DNA from: Irpex lacteus
Taxonomy: Eukaryota > Basidiomycota > Agaricomycetes > Polyporales > Irpicaceae
DNA length: 64,000 bases
Direction of reading: 5' to 3'
Assembly (NCBI GenBank): GCA_001986395.2
Contig: MQVO02000007.1
Span: 1,116,001 to 1,180,000 of the forward strand
This document shows positions 24,031-34,714 of the stretch, piece by piece. The notes beneath the pieces are model-generated. The model had not been told where the DNA came from. It ran no database searches and worked only from the letters and a program-made list of their open reading frames with translations. Numbering within the stretch: the first letter of the stretch is position 1; each line of letters begins with the position of its first letter. The position numbers and the translations under genes are program-made.

Positions 24031-25493
24031 AGCCTGCAGATTGTCAGCAGAGGGCGACTACGAGTACTAAAGTCCAGATTAGATGGAGACGGGGCGGATA
24101 GCGTCGACAAAACAGACGACGCCAAATGTCCTGGTATTTATAACAAGGAAGATGTGAGAGAAAAAGAGGACGAACGAAAGAGCGAAGGAGGGTGGTGGAA
24201 GTCTGAGAAGGGGAGAGCTATGTGGCTGTGGACCAACTAAAACGCTCGTGATGGGAGGTCCTATCCTTCTCCTCGCCAATACCCCCGCCTAGGCGCTCAA
24301 TTCCGCCAGCATCAACACAATACCCGCATGGTTGTCCTTGATCGTATGCTCACTTTTCTCGTCTTTTGACATTGCTGGCCCAGAAAATACTCCATTTTGC
24401 CTCTGCAGATTATTGAATCCCACTCATAGGTCATTATCCTGGCCCAAACACATTTCTGGCGTCTCGCTTGCGTTCACAAGACCCATCAATTTGACGTGTC
24501 TATGGAACCTGTCGCGACACCCCTAGAATAGTAAGTCTGGTAGTTCAACCAACGTGGCGGCTTATCGTGTCGCTCTCTAACATAGTGAATTCGTGATCAA
24601 CCAAGTCCTACAACGTGGCGCTTCAGCATGTCGTTCCTTAACACATAAACTCGCTGCGGATGTTCAGGGCATTCAACAGACTCGACTTTGCAGACACTCG
24701 TTCCAATGACCGCAGACTACATATCCGCCTTACTCCGGTTTCTCATGGCCACATGTTTAACGCTGTAATTGATGGGAGAGTACTGAGAATTGAAAGAAGA
24801 CGTTGCCGCATCACTTTGGTTCAGAATTTACTGTAGCTGCGGACATCCCTGTCCAGTGTCGCTACCGAGGCGGGACCGTGAGTACCGTACTGTAATGTAC
24901 GGAACGCCAGTGGTAGTGGCGCCTGCAGTGTATTTGTAGTGTCGCTGTTTCAGGAAAACATACCAATACGAGCCAGTTACTGCGCCTGCTTGCGCAGTCC
25001 ATTCGCCCGCCGGGATACAACGCTGCGCAAGACAGATCTAGATTATGTTCTACTATCTGGCACGCACGAAACCGGGCCCCGGAGACTGCAGGCGGATTTT
25101 CTTGTGTTGGACTCGTAATGTGAGTGATAAGGAGGTGTTCAAAGCTGTCTGTAAAAGTGAGTCAGTGATTATTTGTCAGATGGCACTGACTATACACTCA
25201 CACACGTCAGGACAACGATGTTTGTTACTACAGCCACAATCACTCAGGTTCATCCAACTAACTGATACAGTATGCTCACCAAGATCGATATGCAAGCGAA
25301 GATTGAATTTACTTGTGGCTGTACAGCCGCTCACTCCTTCCTGACCCATGTTGGCAGATCGAAACAGCGGCCTACGCAACACCGGTACTAAGTCTTAACA
25401 TTGCAGGTACTCTACAGATGTCGGTTCGTCACTGGTACTGGTACAAGTTATTTGTAAGTATTCTTATCCACTTCATATTTATTTATACAAAAC
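24031..25493. other. gene-poor stretch, no gene recognised
   Basis: This 1.46-kb stretch lies between the glycosyltransferase start and the GST stop. Open frames at 24332-24526 and 25045-25344 are short, lack motifs and do not join into exon chains. It contains an imperfect tandem repeat (separate entry). It may hold the glycosyltransferase promoter and perhaps an unrecognised non-coding transcript. Confidence 0.45.
24550..24656. repeat. imperfect direct repeat, 61-bp period
   Basis: Two copies at about 24550-24595 and 24611-24656 begin with the same CAACGTGGCG. They stay similar through TGTCG, a pyrimidine run with TAACA, and end near TCG. Copies are diverged, so this is an old duplication or a pair of related sites. 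Confidence 0.55.
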
Positions 25494-26938
25494 TCAGTGC
25501 AATCCATCCGCATAGACCTTCTTCCAGCTTGGCCTCTCCTTGATAGCGTCCCAGTACGCTGCGAGACGTGCCTGTCGCTCGTTAGGATCGGTAGTCGTCG
25601 CAGGAAGACCAGCACGGCGCCTCGCCTCGGCAACAGAGAAGTCTTTGGGGAGGGTGAAGTCCCCACCAACGTGCTTCTCGATGGCGGCAACGACCGCATT
25701 TCCATCGTCTGAGGCGGAGGCACCGCTCAGCTTGGCAATACGAGCGAGCCATGCCGCCAAGTGAAGATCGGCAATGGAAATTTGATCACCTTGAGAGTAA
25801 CAATCAGTCGACTAAACTGTGGTACTGAATTGACGGTGGGCTTACCAAGTACGAAGGGTCCGATAATGTCCTGAGACAGTGTAGTCAATACCTCTTTCAG
25901 GTTATTCCACCCATTCGTAGCGGCGGTGAAGTACTCCTTGCGGCTGTTCTTAGCCGCATCGTCGAGCTCATCGGCGGACTTGTCTCCTTCTTCAATCACG
26001 TCCAGCATCATTGCCGACGCCGCCCTCCTCACTTCCCAAAACTTGACGGTCTTCTCTGAGACCTTGACCTCGGAAGCCTCATTCTGCTTTATGAGGTCCG
26101 TGATAGCGTCGGTCTTGGCATGCAAAAGTGGACGCAGCTCCGGGGTGACCTTCTTGAGCTCTTCATCGTTACGCGCGTTCAAGAACAGCAGCGCATTTGG
26201 GTCGGCAGGAAGCGAGTGAAGAAGATCGATGACCTTGTTGCTCGCTGAAGAGAAGGCAATGGTAGCCGGAGTCAAGGTGGGTGCAGGTGCAGATGACGTG
26301 GTATGCGTGCGAGACTGAGGAGAACGGGACTTGTCCAGGAACTCGACGATGGACTACAAATACAACGTTCGCTGTTGGGCGCCAATGTGCATGCTGCTAC
26401 GAACGTACCTTGGTGTCCTTAATCGCCCTGTATCGGCTCTCGACTTCGGGTTCGAGAGTGGTCGAGAGAGGAACGACAAGAGTGGGCACAGTCGCTAGAC
26501 AAAGCGCATAGGGAGGTCAGAATAGGTCCGCGTTTGACGACATAGTACAGATAGGGATGCAGCATACCATTGGCGTTGATGCGAAGGTAGGACGGGTCAA
26601 AGTTTTCTCCCCTGGCTGGTTGGGCGCGATTCGACCACGATTAGTCGTAACTCTCGGTTTGCGTCTTCTCTTGAGGTACTTACAGAGATCCACTTCCTTC
26701 AGATCGACTTCATCGGGCCCGTAACCTTTCTCTTCTCTGTCCAAAAGAAGATACGCTCAGTAACGGGTTCATCTTTGTAAAAGACGCGACTTACAAGGCT
26801 AAGCGAGCTGTGCAGGAAGTTAGCCATCGATCCTTGTCTGATACACATGCCGATAAATCACTCACGCACAGAAGCCCAGATGGAGCTCTTGTGAAAGTAC
26901 AAGGACGCTTTGGGGACGTTCTCAGCGTTGGTAGCCAT
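25494..26938 (-). CDS. glutathione S-transferase-like protein
   Basis: Cytosolic GST fold. The N-terminal thioredoxin-like domain reads MATNAENVPKASLYFHKSS, IWASVPRLALEEKGYGPDEV, and ATVPTLVVP with the cis-Pro that contacts glutathione. The helical C-terminal domain has SRKEYFTAATNGWNNLKEVL, DIIGPFVLG, and DQISIADLHLAAWLARIAKL, the N-capping box region. It ends AYWDAIKERPSWKKVYADGL. At least six introns; the first splits Pro in ASVPRL. The long helical insert (KTDAITDLIKQNEASEVKVS) makes it larger than classical GSTs and resembles basidiomycete-specific classes. Substrate unknown; detoxification is the likely role. The N-terminus diverges from SGT1, 385 bp away. Confidence 0.82.
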
Positions 26939-27323
26939 GTCTGGAGAGTGGTAACGAGCAAGAGGCGGAAGAGGTCGTTGAGTGGAGATTACTGGAGGAC
27001 GTTGGAGGACGTCCCCGCCATAAATTGGACTTTCCCAGGCTCTGCATAGGCTGCAACTCGACGCGTCTGCGTGACGTCAGATCGTCGGTCGCCCTGGCCG
27101 TGAATTCGAAGCCTGTGATTATGTGACAGGTGACAGGCTGTGGCCGCGAGAAGTCACTGCGCGCGTGACTCTCTAGAATCTTCGACCGCGTTGTATGCTT
27201 TGTCCGTCCACACATCATGTTCGTCTGCAGCTTCCAATATAAACCTGTTCCCATCTCGGTCTCTTGCTGTCTACCACCAGGTACAGCTCTCTGCTGCAAA
27301 GCAACGACCAAGATACCCTGAAG
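26939..27323. promoter_or_regulatory. divergent promoter, GST / SGT1
   Basis: A 385-bp gap between head-to-head starts. It contains TGACGTCA (27073-27080), a perfect CRE-type site for bZIP factors. Nothing coding was seen. Confidence 0.4.
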
Positions 27324-28104
27324 ATGACTACCCCGAGGTAACGCCACTCTATACCAGCGTATTGTGCATCGCGGCACTCAATGAAGACTTTGGCCACAGA
27401 CACGAATTCTATGAGACCGATGAGAAGTTGACCCTCTCTATCTTTGACAAGGGAGCGGATCCCTCGCAGGTTTCTGTTGATATCCAACCTCGCAGTGTAC
27501 GTTCAGGTCGTTTCACATTTCCCAAGTGAGATCCTAATATGTTTCCACAGCTTGTGTATAAGCATGGCGAAAAAGAACTGTCGTTACAGCCTCTCAAAGG
27601 CCAAGTTGATCCGGAGAAGAGTGACTTTACCGTTGGTAAAGTCAAAGTCGAAATACGTCTGGTGAAAGTAGCTCAAGGCAGATGGGGAGGTCTTGTTGGC
27701 GATAGTCCAGATCGTACGCCGCCACATTATCTGATGTGTGGTCACTTCACTCATCCGCTCGTGCAGCATTATCTACATTCCCGACTGCTAGTGCATCAAC
27801 TGCCCCCTCCGACCAACCTCGTCGCATTGCTCGCAAGAACTGGGATGGCATCACTACTGAGATACTTAGCTCTGAGAAGGAAGTGACGAGCGATCAAGAT
27901 CCAAATGTCGGTGGCGACTCGACAGTGAACGGATTCTTCCAAAAGCTGTTTGCAGACGCAGACGAGGATACGAAGCGAGCCATGATGAAGAGCTACCAGG
28001 AGAGCGGTGGTACAACGCTGAGCACGAACTGGGATGAGGTCAAGAAAGGTCCCGTAGAGGTAAAGCCTCCTGAGGGCAGCGAATGGAAGAAGTGGGGAGC
28101 ATGA
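27324..28104 (+). CDS. SGT1: SGT1-like co-chaperone, CS plus SGS domains
   Basis: Hsp90 co-chaperone and SCF/kinetochore-assembly adaptor. Exon 1 is only MTTPR. The CS domain follows: HEFYETDEKLTLSIFDKG, VSVDIQPRSLVYKHGEKELS, and VGKVKVEIRLVKV. A short Ser/Thr linker leads to the SGS domain, starting RRIARKNWDGITTEI. It continues FFQKLFADADEDTKRAMMKS and ESGGTTLSTNWDEVKKGPVE, ending PPEGSEWKKWGA. The order and ending match SGT1 closely. The TPR domain present in yeast, plant and human SGT1 is absent, giving about 190 residues. I found no TPR exons upstream, where the GST promoter lies. Confidence 0.9.
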
Positions 28105-28776
28105 TTAACTCGAGTCGATGAAATTGAAAGGGTGTGCCTGAACCTTCTTGGAAGCGATTTTGCTTTGTGTCTCTTCGACATAAAATGACGAGTAAGGTAA
28201 TCCGTGGTTGTACTCGAAACAACGAGCTTGTGTTTTCATACTAAGAATGAATGTCACCACGACCGATCCACCACAATTCTCGACTATCCATGTCGGAGCG
28301 CACGGATTTCCGATCCGTGCGGTGTGTTTCTCACCAAAGTGTCGGGCATTACGCACATCTGATTTGGTCATGGTCACGGCCTATAGACGTTCTATACCCC
28401 ATCCAGATGCGGGAATCGACATTCACCACCACCGCAGCTCGATACGATGACCGCTGTTTGGAGCGATGTAGAGCGATATCCGAGGCCGTTCAAGTTTGTC
28501 AGGCAAACTGAGTCCACCCACGGCGCGTCTGACACATAAACTGGCCCGTTTCTGGAAATATGTACGCGTGTGGACAGTGCTGCGGGCCAGAACTGTACCA
28601 GGCAATACTGCACACGGACGCCCCTGAAGATATTGATCGCGGGTAGGGTCGCAGGATCTCAGCTCGCACGGCCTGGACTACTTGTCCCGGTCCCATATAA
28701 CTATCCTGCACCATGAGCTCCCGATTTCAACTCATACACTCATCCCCCATCCTGCTCTGCAAGGGCAGACCTCGTC
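28105..28776. other. intergenic: SGT1 3' flank and RTA1-like promoter
   Basis: No gene seen in 672 bp. Chance open frames occur on both strands without motifs or splice partners. Confidence 0.4.
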
Positions 28777-30269
28777 ATGGCATCGAACACAACGACTTGT
28801 AAGTCGCTTTGGCATTCTGGTTAACGTCGGTGGCAAAGAGGGGATCTAACTACTTTCTCAAGTTCTCGATACACCGCATTTCAAGCCTCCAAACGGGCAT
28901 TTGAATAGTTCACCTTACCACTACGTCCCCACGGAATGGATTTGCGCCATCTTCCTCACTCTCTTCTCCCTAAGTGGACGTGCGTATCCTTTTCCGTCTT
29001 TCGTGGAGAACCTGCTAAAATTCTCCCTTTTTGTACAGTCATTCACTTGGGCGAAGCGATATACACTCGTCTCTGGTTCATGATACCCACAGCTGTCCTG
29101 GGAAATATCGCAGAAGTTATAGGATGGAGTGCGCGACTATGGTCCAGCAAGAATGTCAGGCTCTTGGATCCTTTTCTCATGCAGTATGTACACACCCGTT
29201 TACTGTTGGTAACATGTTGCTCACGGATGTCCGCGCAGAATCACTACCACCATCATTGCACCTACGCCACTTGTTGCCGCCAACTTCGTCATCCTTGGGG
29301 AACTGATCGGGAGGCTAGGAGCGCAGTATAGCAGACTGAGCGCAATGTGGTGTAAGTAAAGTTGTTATAATATTCTTTTACTGTAGGAGCTGACTGTCAT
29401 CTCCCTCCAGATACCATCGTCTTTTGCTCATGCGTAAGTGAGATACAGGCTGAGTTCAATTATACGCCAACTGACCATTCCTACAGGATATCATCGCCCT
29501 TATCATTCAGGCGATAGGAGGGGCGAAAGCCTCGTTGGCTGTGCAGAACGGTAATGATCCCGAACCGGTACGTGGCCCATGACATTTTGCATCAAAACCC
29601 TATTGACGTGTCTTATCCCAGGGAGGACACATAATGCTTGCTGGTATCGCGTTCCAACTGGGTACGTGTGTTTCCCCAGGCTCAAGTCATGTTCATTTGT
29701 TAATAACGTTCTATAGCTGCAATCTCCATCTATGTCCTCCTCGCCACCGAATTTGTGCTTCGCTTCCTCTATGACCGTCCGATACGGAAGGTCACGGGGA
29801 CTACTGCAAGCTCAAGAAAATATTACAATCGAGGAGCGAAGCTTATGCTCTTTGGATTGGGCATGAGTAGTCTCTTCATCTTCATTCGGTACATACCTTC
29901 GTCGTTGCATTCGTATCACCACCACCTGACCCATCATTCCGCAGATCTGTGTACCGAACCATCGAGCTGTCAAATGGCTGGACAGGACGTATTATTTCAA
30001 CCCAAGTGCTGTTCAGTGAGTTTCTCGCTCGTACTTTGGCTCTTCACTCGTGACAAAATTCTGATCATCCTCACGTAGATGTCCTGGACGGAGCTATGAT
30101 CACACTTGCGACGTTCACCTTGAACTTCCTTTACCCTGGTATCCTGTTGGGACACTCTAGCAAGTGGATAAGTCAGGGTAAGAAAGGCGAATTTGTAGAC
30201 CACGATACCATCGGGAGCGGTCTCGACCACCACGATAGAGAGAAAGTCTCCTCCGAATCGCGATCATGA
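28777..30269 (+). CDS. RTA1-like seven-helix membrane protein, copy 1
   Basis: Member of the fungal RTA1/RSB1/Rtm1 family, linked in yeast to lipid-base export and drug resistance. After MASNTTTFLDTPHFKPPNGH come helices such as WICAIFLTLFSLSGLIH, LWFMIPTAVLGNIAEVIGWS and APTPLVAANFVILGELIG. GAQYSRLSAMWYTIVFCSCD follows, with DIIALIIQAIGGAKAS. The family motif is FIFIRSVYRTIELSNGWTGR, with helices on both sides. The tail is hydrophilic (KKGEFVDHDTIGSGLDHHD). Eight or more exons. A related gene lies 1.4 kb downstream in the same direction. Confidence 0.88.
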
Positions 30270-31640
30270 CCCCACGAATAGTTTTGCTCTTACTCGCAAG
30301 CAATGTATTACTAGACTCTACCTTATGTTTGTTAGCATGTACTTAATACCCTATAACGGACTCGGGCGACGATAACATTTGATTTCACATTGCAGTGCAT
30401 CAAAACGCGCTTGAGGTCTATGTCTAGGTGTAAAATCTGTACTTGCACGCTGTATGCATGTGCTTAAGTTCATTAACACCGCATTGGATTTGACATGTGT
30501 GACAGCTCGGGGCGTCTACGTCCGAGACGGAGGACGGAATAAACTGCACCTTGCTTACGCGCTTTCCGAGACCCGAGAGTTTGAACGAACAGTCGGTCTT
30601 TAGTAAAGACATGTGTTTACGGGAACGATATAGATGAAGCATGTCATTTTGCTCTTCCCGCCGCCGTCGTTTGGGTGCGGAGGCCTGGACCGCCCTGGGC
30701 GTTCAAGATCCGAAACTGCCTTTTCCAGAAGGAAGTGCGTGATGTGGTAATTAACGCCCATGGCTTTGTGGCGTTCAACTACGTATACCAACCACTGGCA
30801 CGACTCGAACGGCGGCTTCATTGAACTTGATCTTGACGCTTCTACTAGTATGTTGTGCAGATTTAGTCTCTCTCTTGAGTACGTTGAGCTTTATGCCCTA
30901 CAACATCTTTTCTTAGCAGTATGCCTCTCGACTGATCAAACCTACGAGGCCACTGCTTCATCTCAGCCACGAGTGCTGCCAGTGGTTGATAGTAGTACGG
31001 CGCCGCCAGTACTTCTTCTCTAATTGCAAGCCACATCAAAACCCGGCGGGAACCTGCGACTATTACTGTGGACTACCGCTTGTGCGCGTCGATGAGCAGT
31101 ATCTCCGGGAACTTGACCACATGTGCAACCACTTCTTCAAAGAAGTGCTGCGGTCACATACGTGTCCAGCCGGTGGTGCCGGACATGAAAAGTTATCGAA
31201 GAAGTTCATGCGAGACAAGCGATGTTTAGTCTTATCATGGTATGTGCGTCTGAGCTTAACAGACAGGTATGTGATACGAACGCTCAGCTGGAATCCTTTG
31301 CACTCACCAACGCTTTGTGTCCTTAGTATCAGACTGGCGACATAGTTAATATGAGAAATATTGAGCGTATGACCAGAGGATGAGTAGATGAAAACAAGGC
31401 TCAACGTGGCAGATCGTTGATCTTCGCGACACCCGACTTGACCGTTGAGTTGCCGCGCTCCATCCTTCTATCGCGAAATGGGCACGTTAGAAGAACCATA
31501 GCTGATGGCTTCGTGGACTAGTATCCACGGCGCTCGAGCCTGATTTTACAAAACATATCAGGCCACCACACTTCCCAGGATCCTCGTCACTACTCTTCCT
31601 CTCCTCAGTACTCGTTCTCTCACTCATACAAGTTGCACCA
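30270..31640. other. gene-poor gap between RTA1-like copies
   Basis: A 1.37-kb gap. A plus-strand open frame at about 31022-31345 (includes CGLPLVRVDEQYLRELDHMC) and another at 30760-31023 look somewhat protein-like. They show no domain that I know, and no exon chain can be built. I see no remnant of an RTA1 copy here. Confidence 0.35.
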
Positions 31641-33062
31641 ATGACAAGCATAGCCTCGAGCTCTATCTGTGAGTGCGCTGATTTCGTTGCGATACCTATT
31701 TATCTCCTGAACATATACCACCGCTTAGTGCAGCCCAGTCGGATACCTGTTGTCGATGCTGTTAACGTCAACAATTCTCCTTACAGCTATGTGCCCATCA
31801 GAGGCGTATGCATTATGTTCGTCGTCCTATTTGGACTCTCCACACGTATGAGCACAACCACTCTTGTAACCCAGTATATCTCACTCTTGGCCCAGTCGTT
31901 CACACCATAGAGGCTCTGAAATACCGTCTATGGTGGCTTATACCCACTGCTTTTCTTGCCGGCGCCGGCGAAGTCCTAGGTTGGGCTGGTCGACTCTGGT
32001 CAACGTACAACCTGCCAGATCAGACACCCTTCATGATGCAGTAAGTTCGCTCGACGCAATGTACGGCTCACAGGCTGACTCTGAGCGCAGGATTGTGTGC
32101 ACGATCATTGCGCCGACACCGTTGCTTGCGGCTATCTTCATCATCTTCACTCGTTTGACAGAGACTCTTGGGACACAGTACAGTAGACTGAGCCCGCGAT
32201 GGTGTAAGTAAGCCTTATGCTGTGTGTCAAGATAAACCTTACTGATGTCAATGCAGATTCTCGCATTTTTCTTACGGCTGTGAGTTAGGAATTGCCACCC
32301 TGTTATGAAAGAGCATATACCGATAAGATAGCTCAGGACATTATCGCACTTGTAATTCAAGGAGCTGGAGGTGGCATAGCGGCAGGAGCTACGACTACCG
32401 CGGGAGCATCCTCAGTACGTGGCAATACCCCGACCCTTTTGCACGTGACTCATCTTGAGGTAGGGTGGCAACATCATGCTCGCCGGTATCGTCTTCCAAC
32501 TAGGTATGAAATTTAAGCCTAACGACCGGTCATACGCTTATAAAATACAATATCCTACAGCTGCTCAGCTGGCATTTGTCACTTTCGCTGCAGAATTCTT
32601 CTATCGCTTCCTTCACAACCATCCTCTGCTGAAGAAGAGAGACAGTACAGAAGCATTGGCCAAGCCACCCACCTGGAATGCCAGGCTGAAGCTTATGAGT
32701 CTTGGTCTCGCCATCAGCATTGGGTTCTTGATTATCCGGTAAACACTGTTCGATTGTCATCGGTTTACGTCTTGCTCACACCTTCATGTCTAGTTCTATC
32801 TACCGTACCATAGAGCTCGGCGACGGATGGACAGGTCGCGTTCTTCGCACACAAGTTTATTTCAGTGAGCAATGCCACAACGGAAGTTGTTTGTCGATAC
32901 TGACTATCTTGACAACTAACTCTAGATGTCTTCGATGGTGCCATGCTCCTCGTCGCCATATGGACGCTCAATGTGTTCCATCCAGGGTTCTTGCTATTCT
33001 CACAGGCGGCGAGAGAGGGTAATCCGGTGAGCGTCGATGACAAGAACGCCCTACATGGGTGA
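31641..33062 (+). CDS. RTA1-like seven-helix membrane protein, copy 2
   Basis: Tandem relative of the gene at 28777, with the same order of segments. It begins MTSIASSSILQPSRIPVVDA, then YSYVPIRGVCIMFVVLFGLS and TLVHTIEALKYRLWWLIPTA. GAGEVLGWAGRLWS corresponds to the copy-1 segment NIAEVIGWSARLWS. APTPLLAAIFIIFTRLTETL, TQYSRLSPRWYSRIF, DIIALVIQGAGGGIAAGA and GGNIMLAGIVFQLAAQLAFV follow. The family motif is FLIIRSIYRTIELGDGWTGR. It ends NPVSVDDKNALHG. Intron positions mirror copy 1 in several places, which supports gene duplication; sequences have drifted well apart. Confidence 0.87.
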
Positions 33063-33364
33063 GAACCAGTGAGTTCGTGAGTCTGTTATGTTGCTGCCAT
33101 GCCACAATTCCAATCTACTATGCTGCATTGGAAATATTACCGGTGGTCAGAAAATACCTGTGAGAGAACTTGAAGTACCGACTGAGGGCGTTCATACACG
33201 CCTTGTGCAAATAAGTCGTCGGACGCTGTGGTCAGGCTTTACACAAATAAAACCTGTACTATCGCTGGAAGCCTGCTGAAAGAAATGAGCGTCTAAGAGC
33301 GCTACTGCAAACGGTGAAACCATCCGGATTGTGGACGATCCTGATCCTACTGCTCCTTTCTGCC
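33063..33364. other. intergenic: RTA1-like 3' flank, DHFR promoter
   Basis: A 302-bp gap between same-strand genes with no coding signal. The DHFR frame extends upstream of its ATG but only from a non-ATG codon. Confidence 0.4.
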
Positions 33365-34038
33365 ATGACTCGACTTACACTCATCGTTGCCGCCACATTA
33401 AACAACGGAATTGGTCAAAGTGGCCGTCTACCATGGCGGCTACCGCAAGAAATGGCGTATTTCGCGCGTGTCACCACTGCCGCACCTGAAGGGAGCGTGA
33501 ATGCTGTGGTCATGGGCAGGAACACATGGGAGAGCATACCAACGAAGTTCAAGCCTTTGCAAAAACGGCTCAATGTGGTGGTCAGTGGGAACAAGGGCTA
33601 TGATCTGTAAGTAGAAGGATTGGGCAACATAAACACGCCTTTAATTCGTGGAGGGACCTTAGAAAGACAGCTGCTGCACAAGCTATACTATCGTCCGACT
33701 TACCTACTTCACTGGAGAAGATTGACCAATCGAATCCGGCAGTGCACAGAACGTTTATTATTGGCGGCGCGTCACTATACACCGAATCATTACACCTCCC
33801 AACATCCAACTCAGCTTTCGTCGATAGAATCCTCCTCACTCGCATTGTCTCGCCCGCGTTCGAGGATTGCGACGTCTTCATGCCTGACTTCCAGTACAAG
33901 GACTTTTCGGATGGTGCAGGAGAGTCATGGAAGAGATCCTCGCACAGCGACTTGCAGGAGTGGGTCGGGTTTGAAGTGCCGGAAGGTATTCAAGAGGAGA
34001 AGGGAGTAAAGTATGAGTTTCAGATGTGGACCCGATAG
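33365..34038 (+). CDS. DFR1: dihydrofolate reductase
   Basis: Reduces dihydrofolate to tetrahydrofolate with NADPH for thymidylate and purine synthesis. Two exons. The N-terminal strand [20 protein letters not shown] leads to [17 protein letters not shown], holding the active-site acid (here Glu, as in eukaryotes) and the L-P-W motif. [18 protein letters not shown] is the NADPH-contact region, then RLNVVVSGN. Exon 2 begins [20 protein letters not shown] and contains [15 protein letters not shown] (GG cofactor loop). [20 protein letters not shown] follows, ending YEFQMWTR. About 205 residues, normal for a fungal DHFR. Its stop is 42 bp from that of the convergent bL36 gene. Confidence 0.93.
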
Positions 34039-34080
34039 ACAGTGATGTATAGATGTAAGAAGCTAAAGCAAGGTTGTGTG

Positions 34081-34402
34081 TTATGTCTCCTAGCCTTGTC
34101 GCTAAAATGAAGTCAGTGAAACTTCGTTTCCAACCGTTTAAGATAGCACACACCTGTTTGTGCTTTGGGTTTTTCGAGCAAATGATATAGACCCTCCCCT
34201 TCCTCTTGACTACGCTGCATCCATCGCACATGCGTTTCACTGAGGCCCTAACCTTCATGCCTCGGGCCAGTGCTGGTGTCGAAGTCGGGTGCGTACATCC
34301 CAAGTGGTGTGGATGATGAGCATGAAGTGCGGGCGTGGCAGTCGGTGTCGACCTCAGTCGTAGGACAATCGGTCTTGTCGAGGCGAGTAACGAGCGAAGC
34401 AT
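34081..34402 (-). CDS. mitochondrial large-subunit ribosomal protein bL36m
   Basis: Two exons. The N-terminal 50 residues ([20 protein letters not shown]) are Arg/Ser-rich without acids, a clear mitochondrial presequence. The mature part [35 protein letters not shown] is the bL36 fold with its three Cys and one His zinc ligands. The last exon adds only Glu-Thr before the stop. Bacterial-type bL36 usually ends RQG. The start was chosen as the ATG giving the best presequence; longer frames upstream lack one. Confidence 0.9.
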
Positions 34403-34714
34403 GCTGGCGACTGGTGCAAGCTGTAGAGTTGTGTGCGACTCTGGACTGGCGACCGCGAAAGTCACCAGCGCTAGAACTTGAAGGTCTATTGCTCCACGTG
34501 ATTGACTGCCTGATTTGGCACCGGCATCTCGGGGCAGTGAGACGCTAGGGTCCGATTCTGTGCCGCGGACTCGGAGGGACCATCTCCTTCACTCGTTCTT
34601 GTCAGCACGCAACAAACCGCAGGATATCTCGCCTACCTGACCAATGCAGAATATCCAGTAATAATCTACTTACTCACTTTCTACTTCACTCTTATATCTT
34701 GCCCCTACCCCGCG
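34403..34714. promoter_or_regulatory. divergent promoter, bL36m / transporter
   Basis: A 312-bp gap between head-to-head starts. No coding signal; no clear box recognised. Confidence 0.35.
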
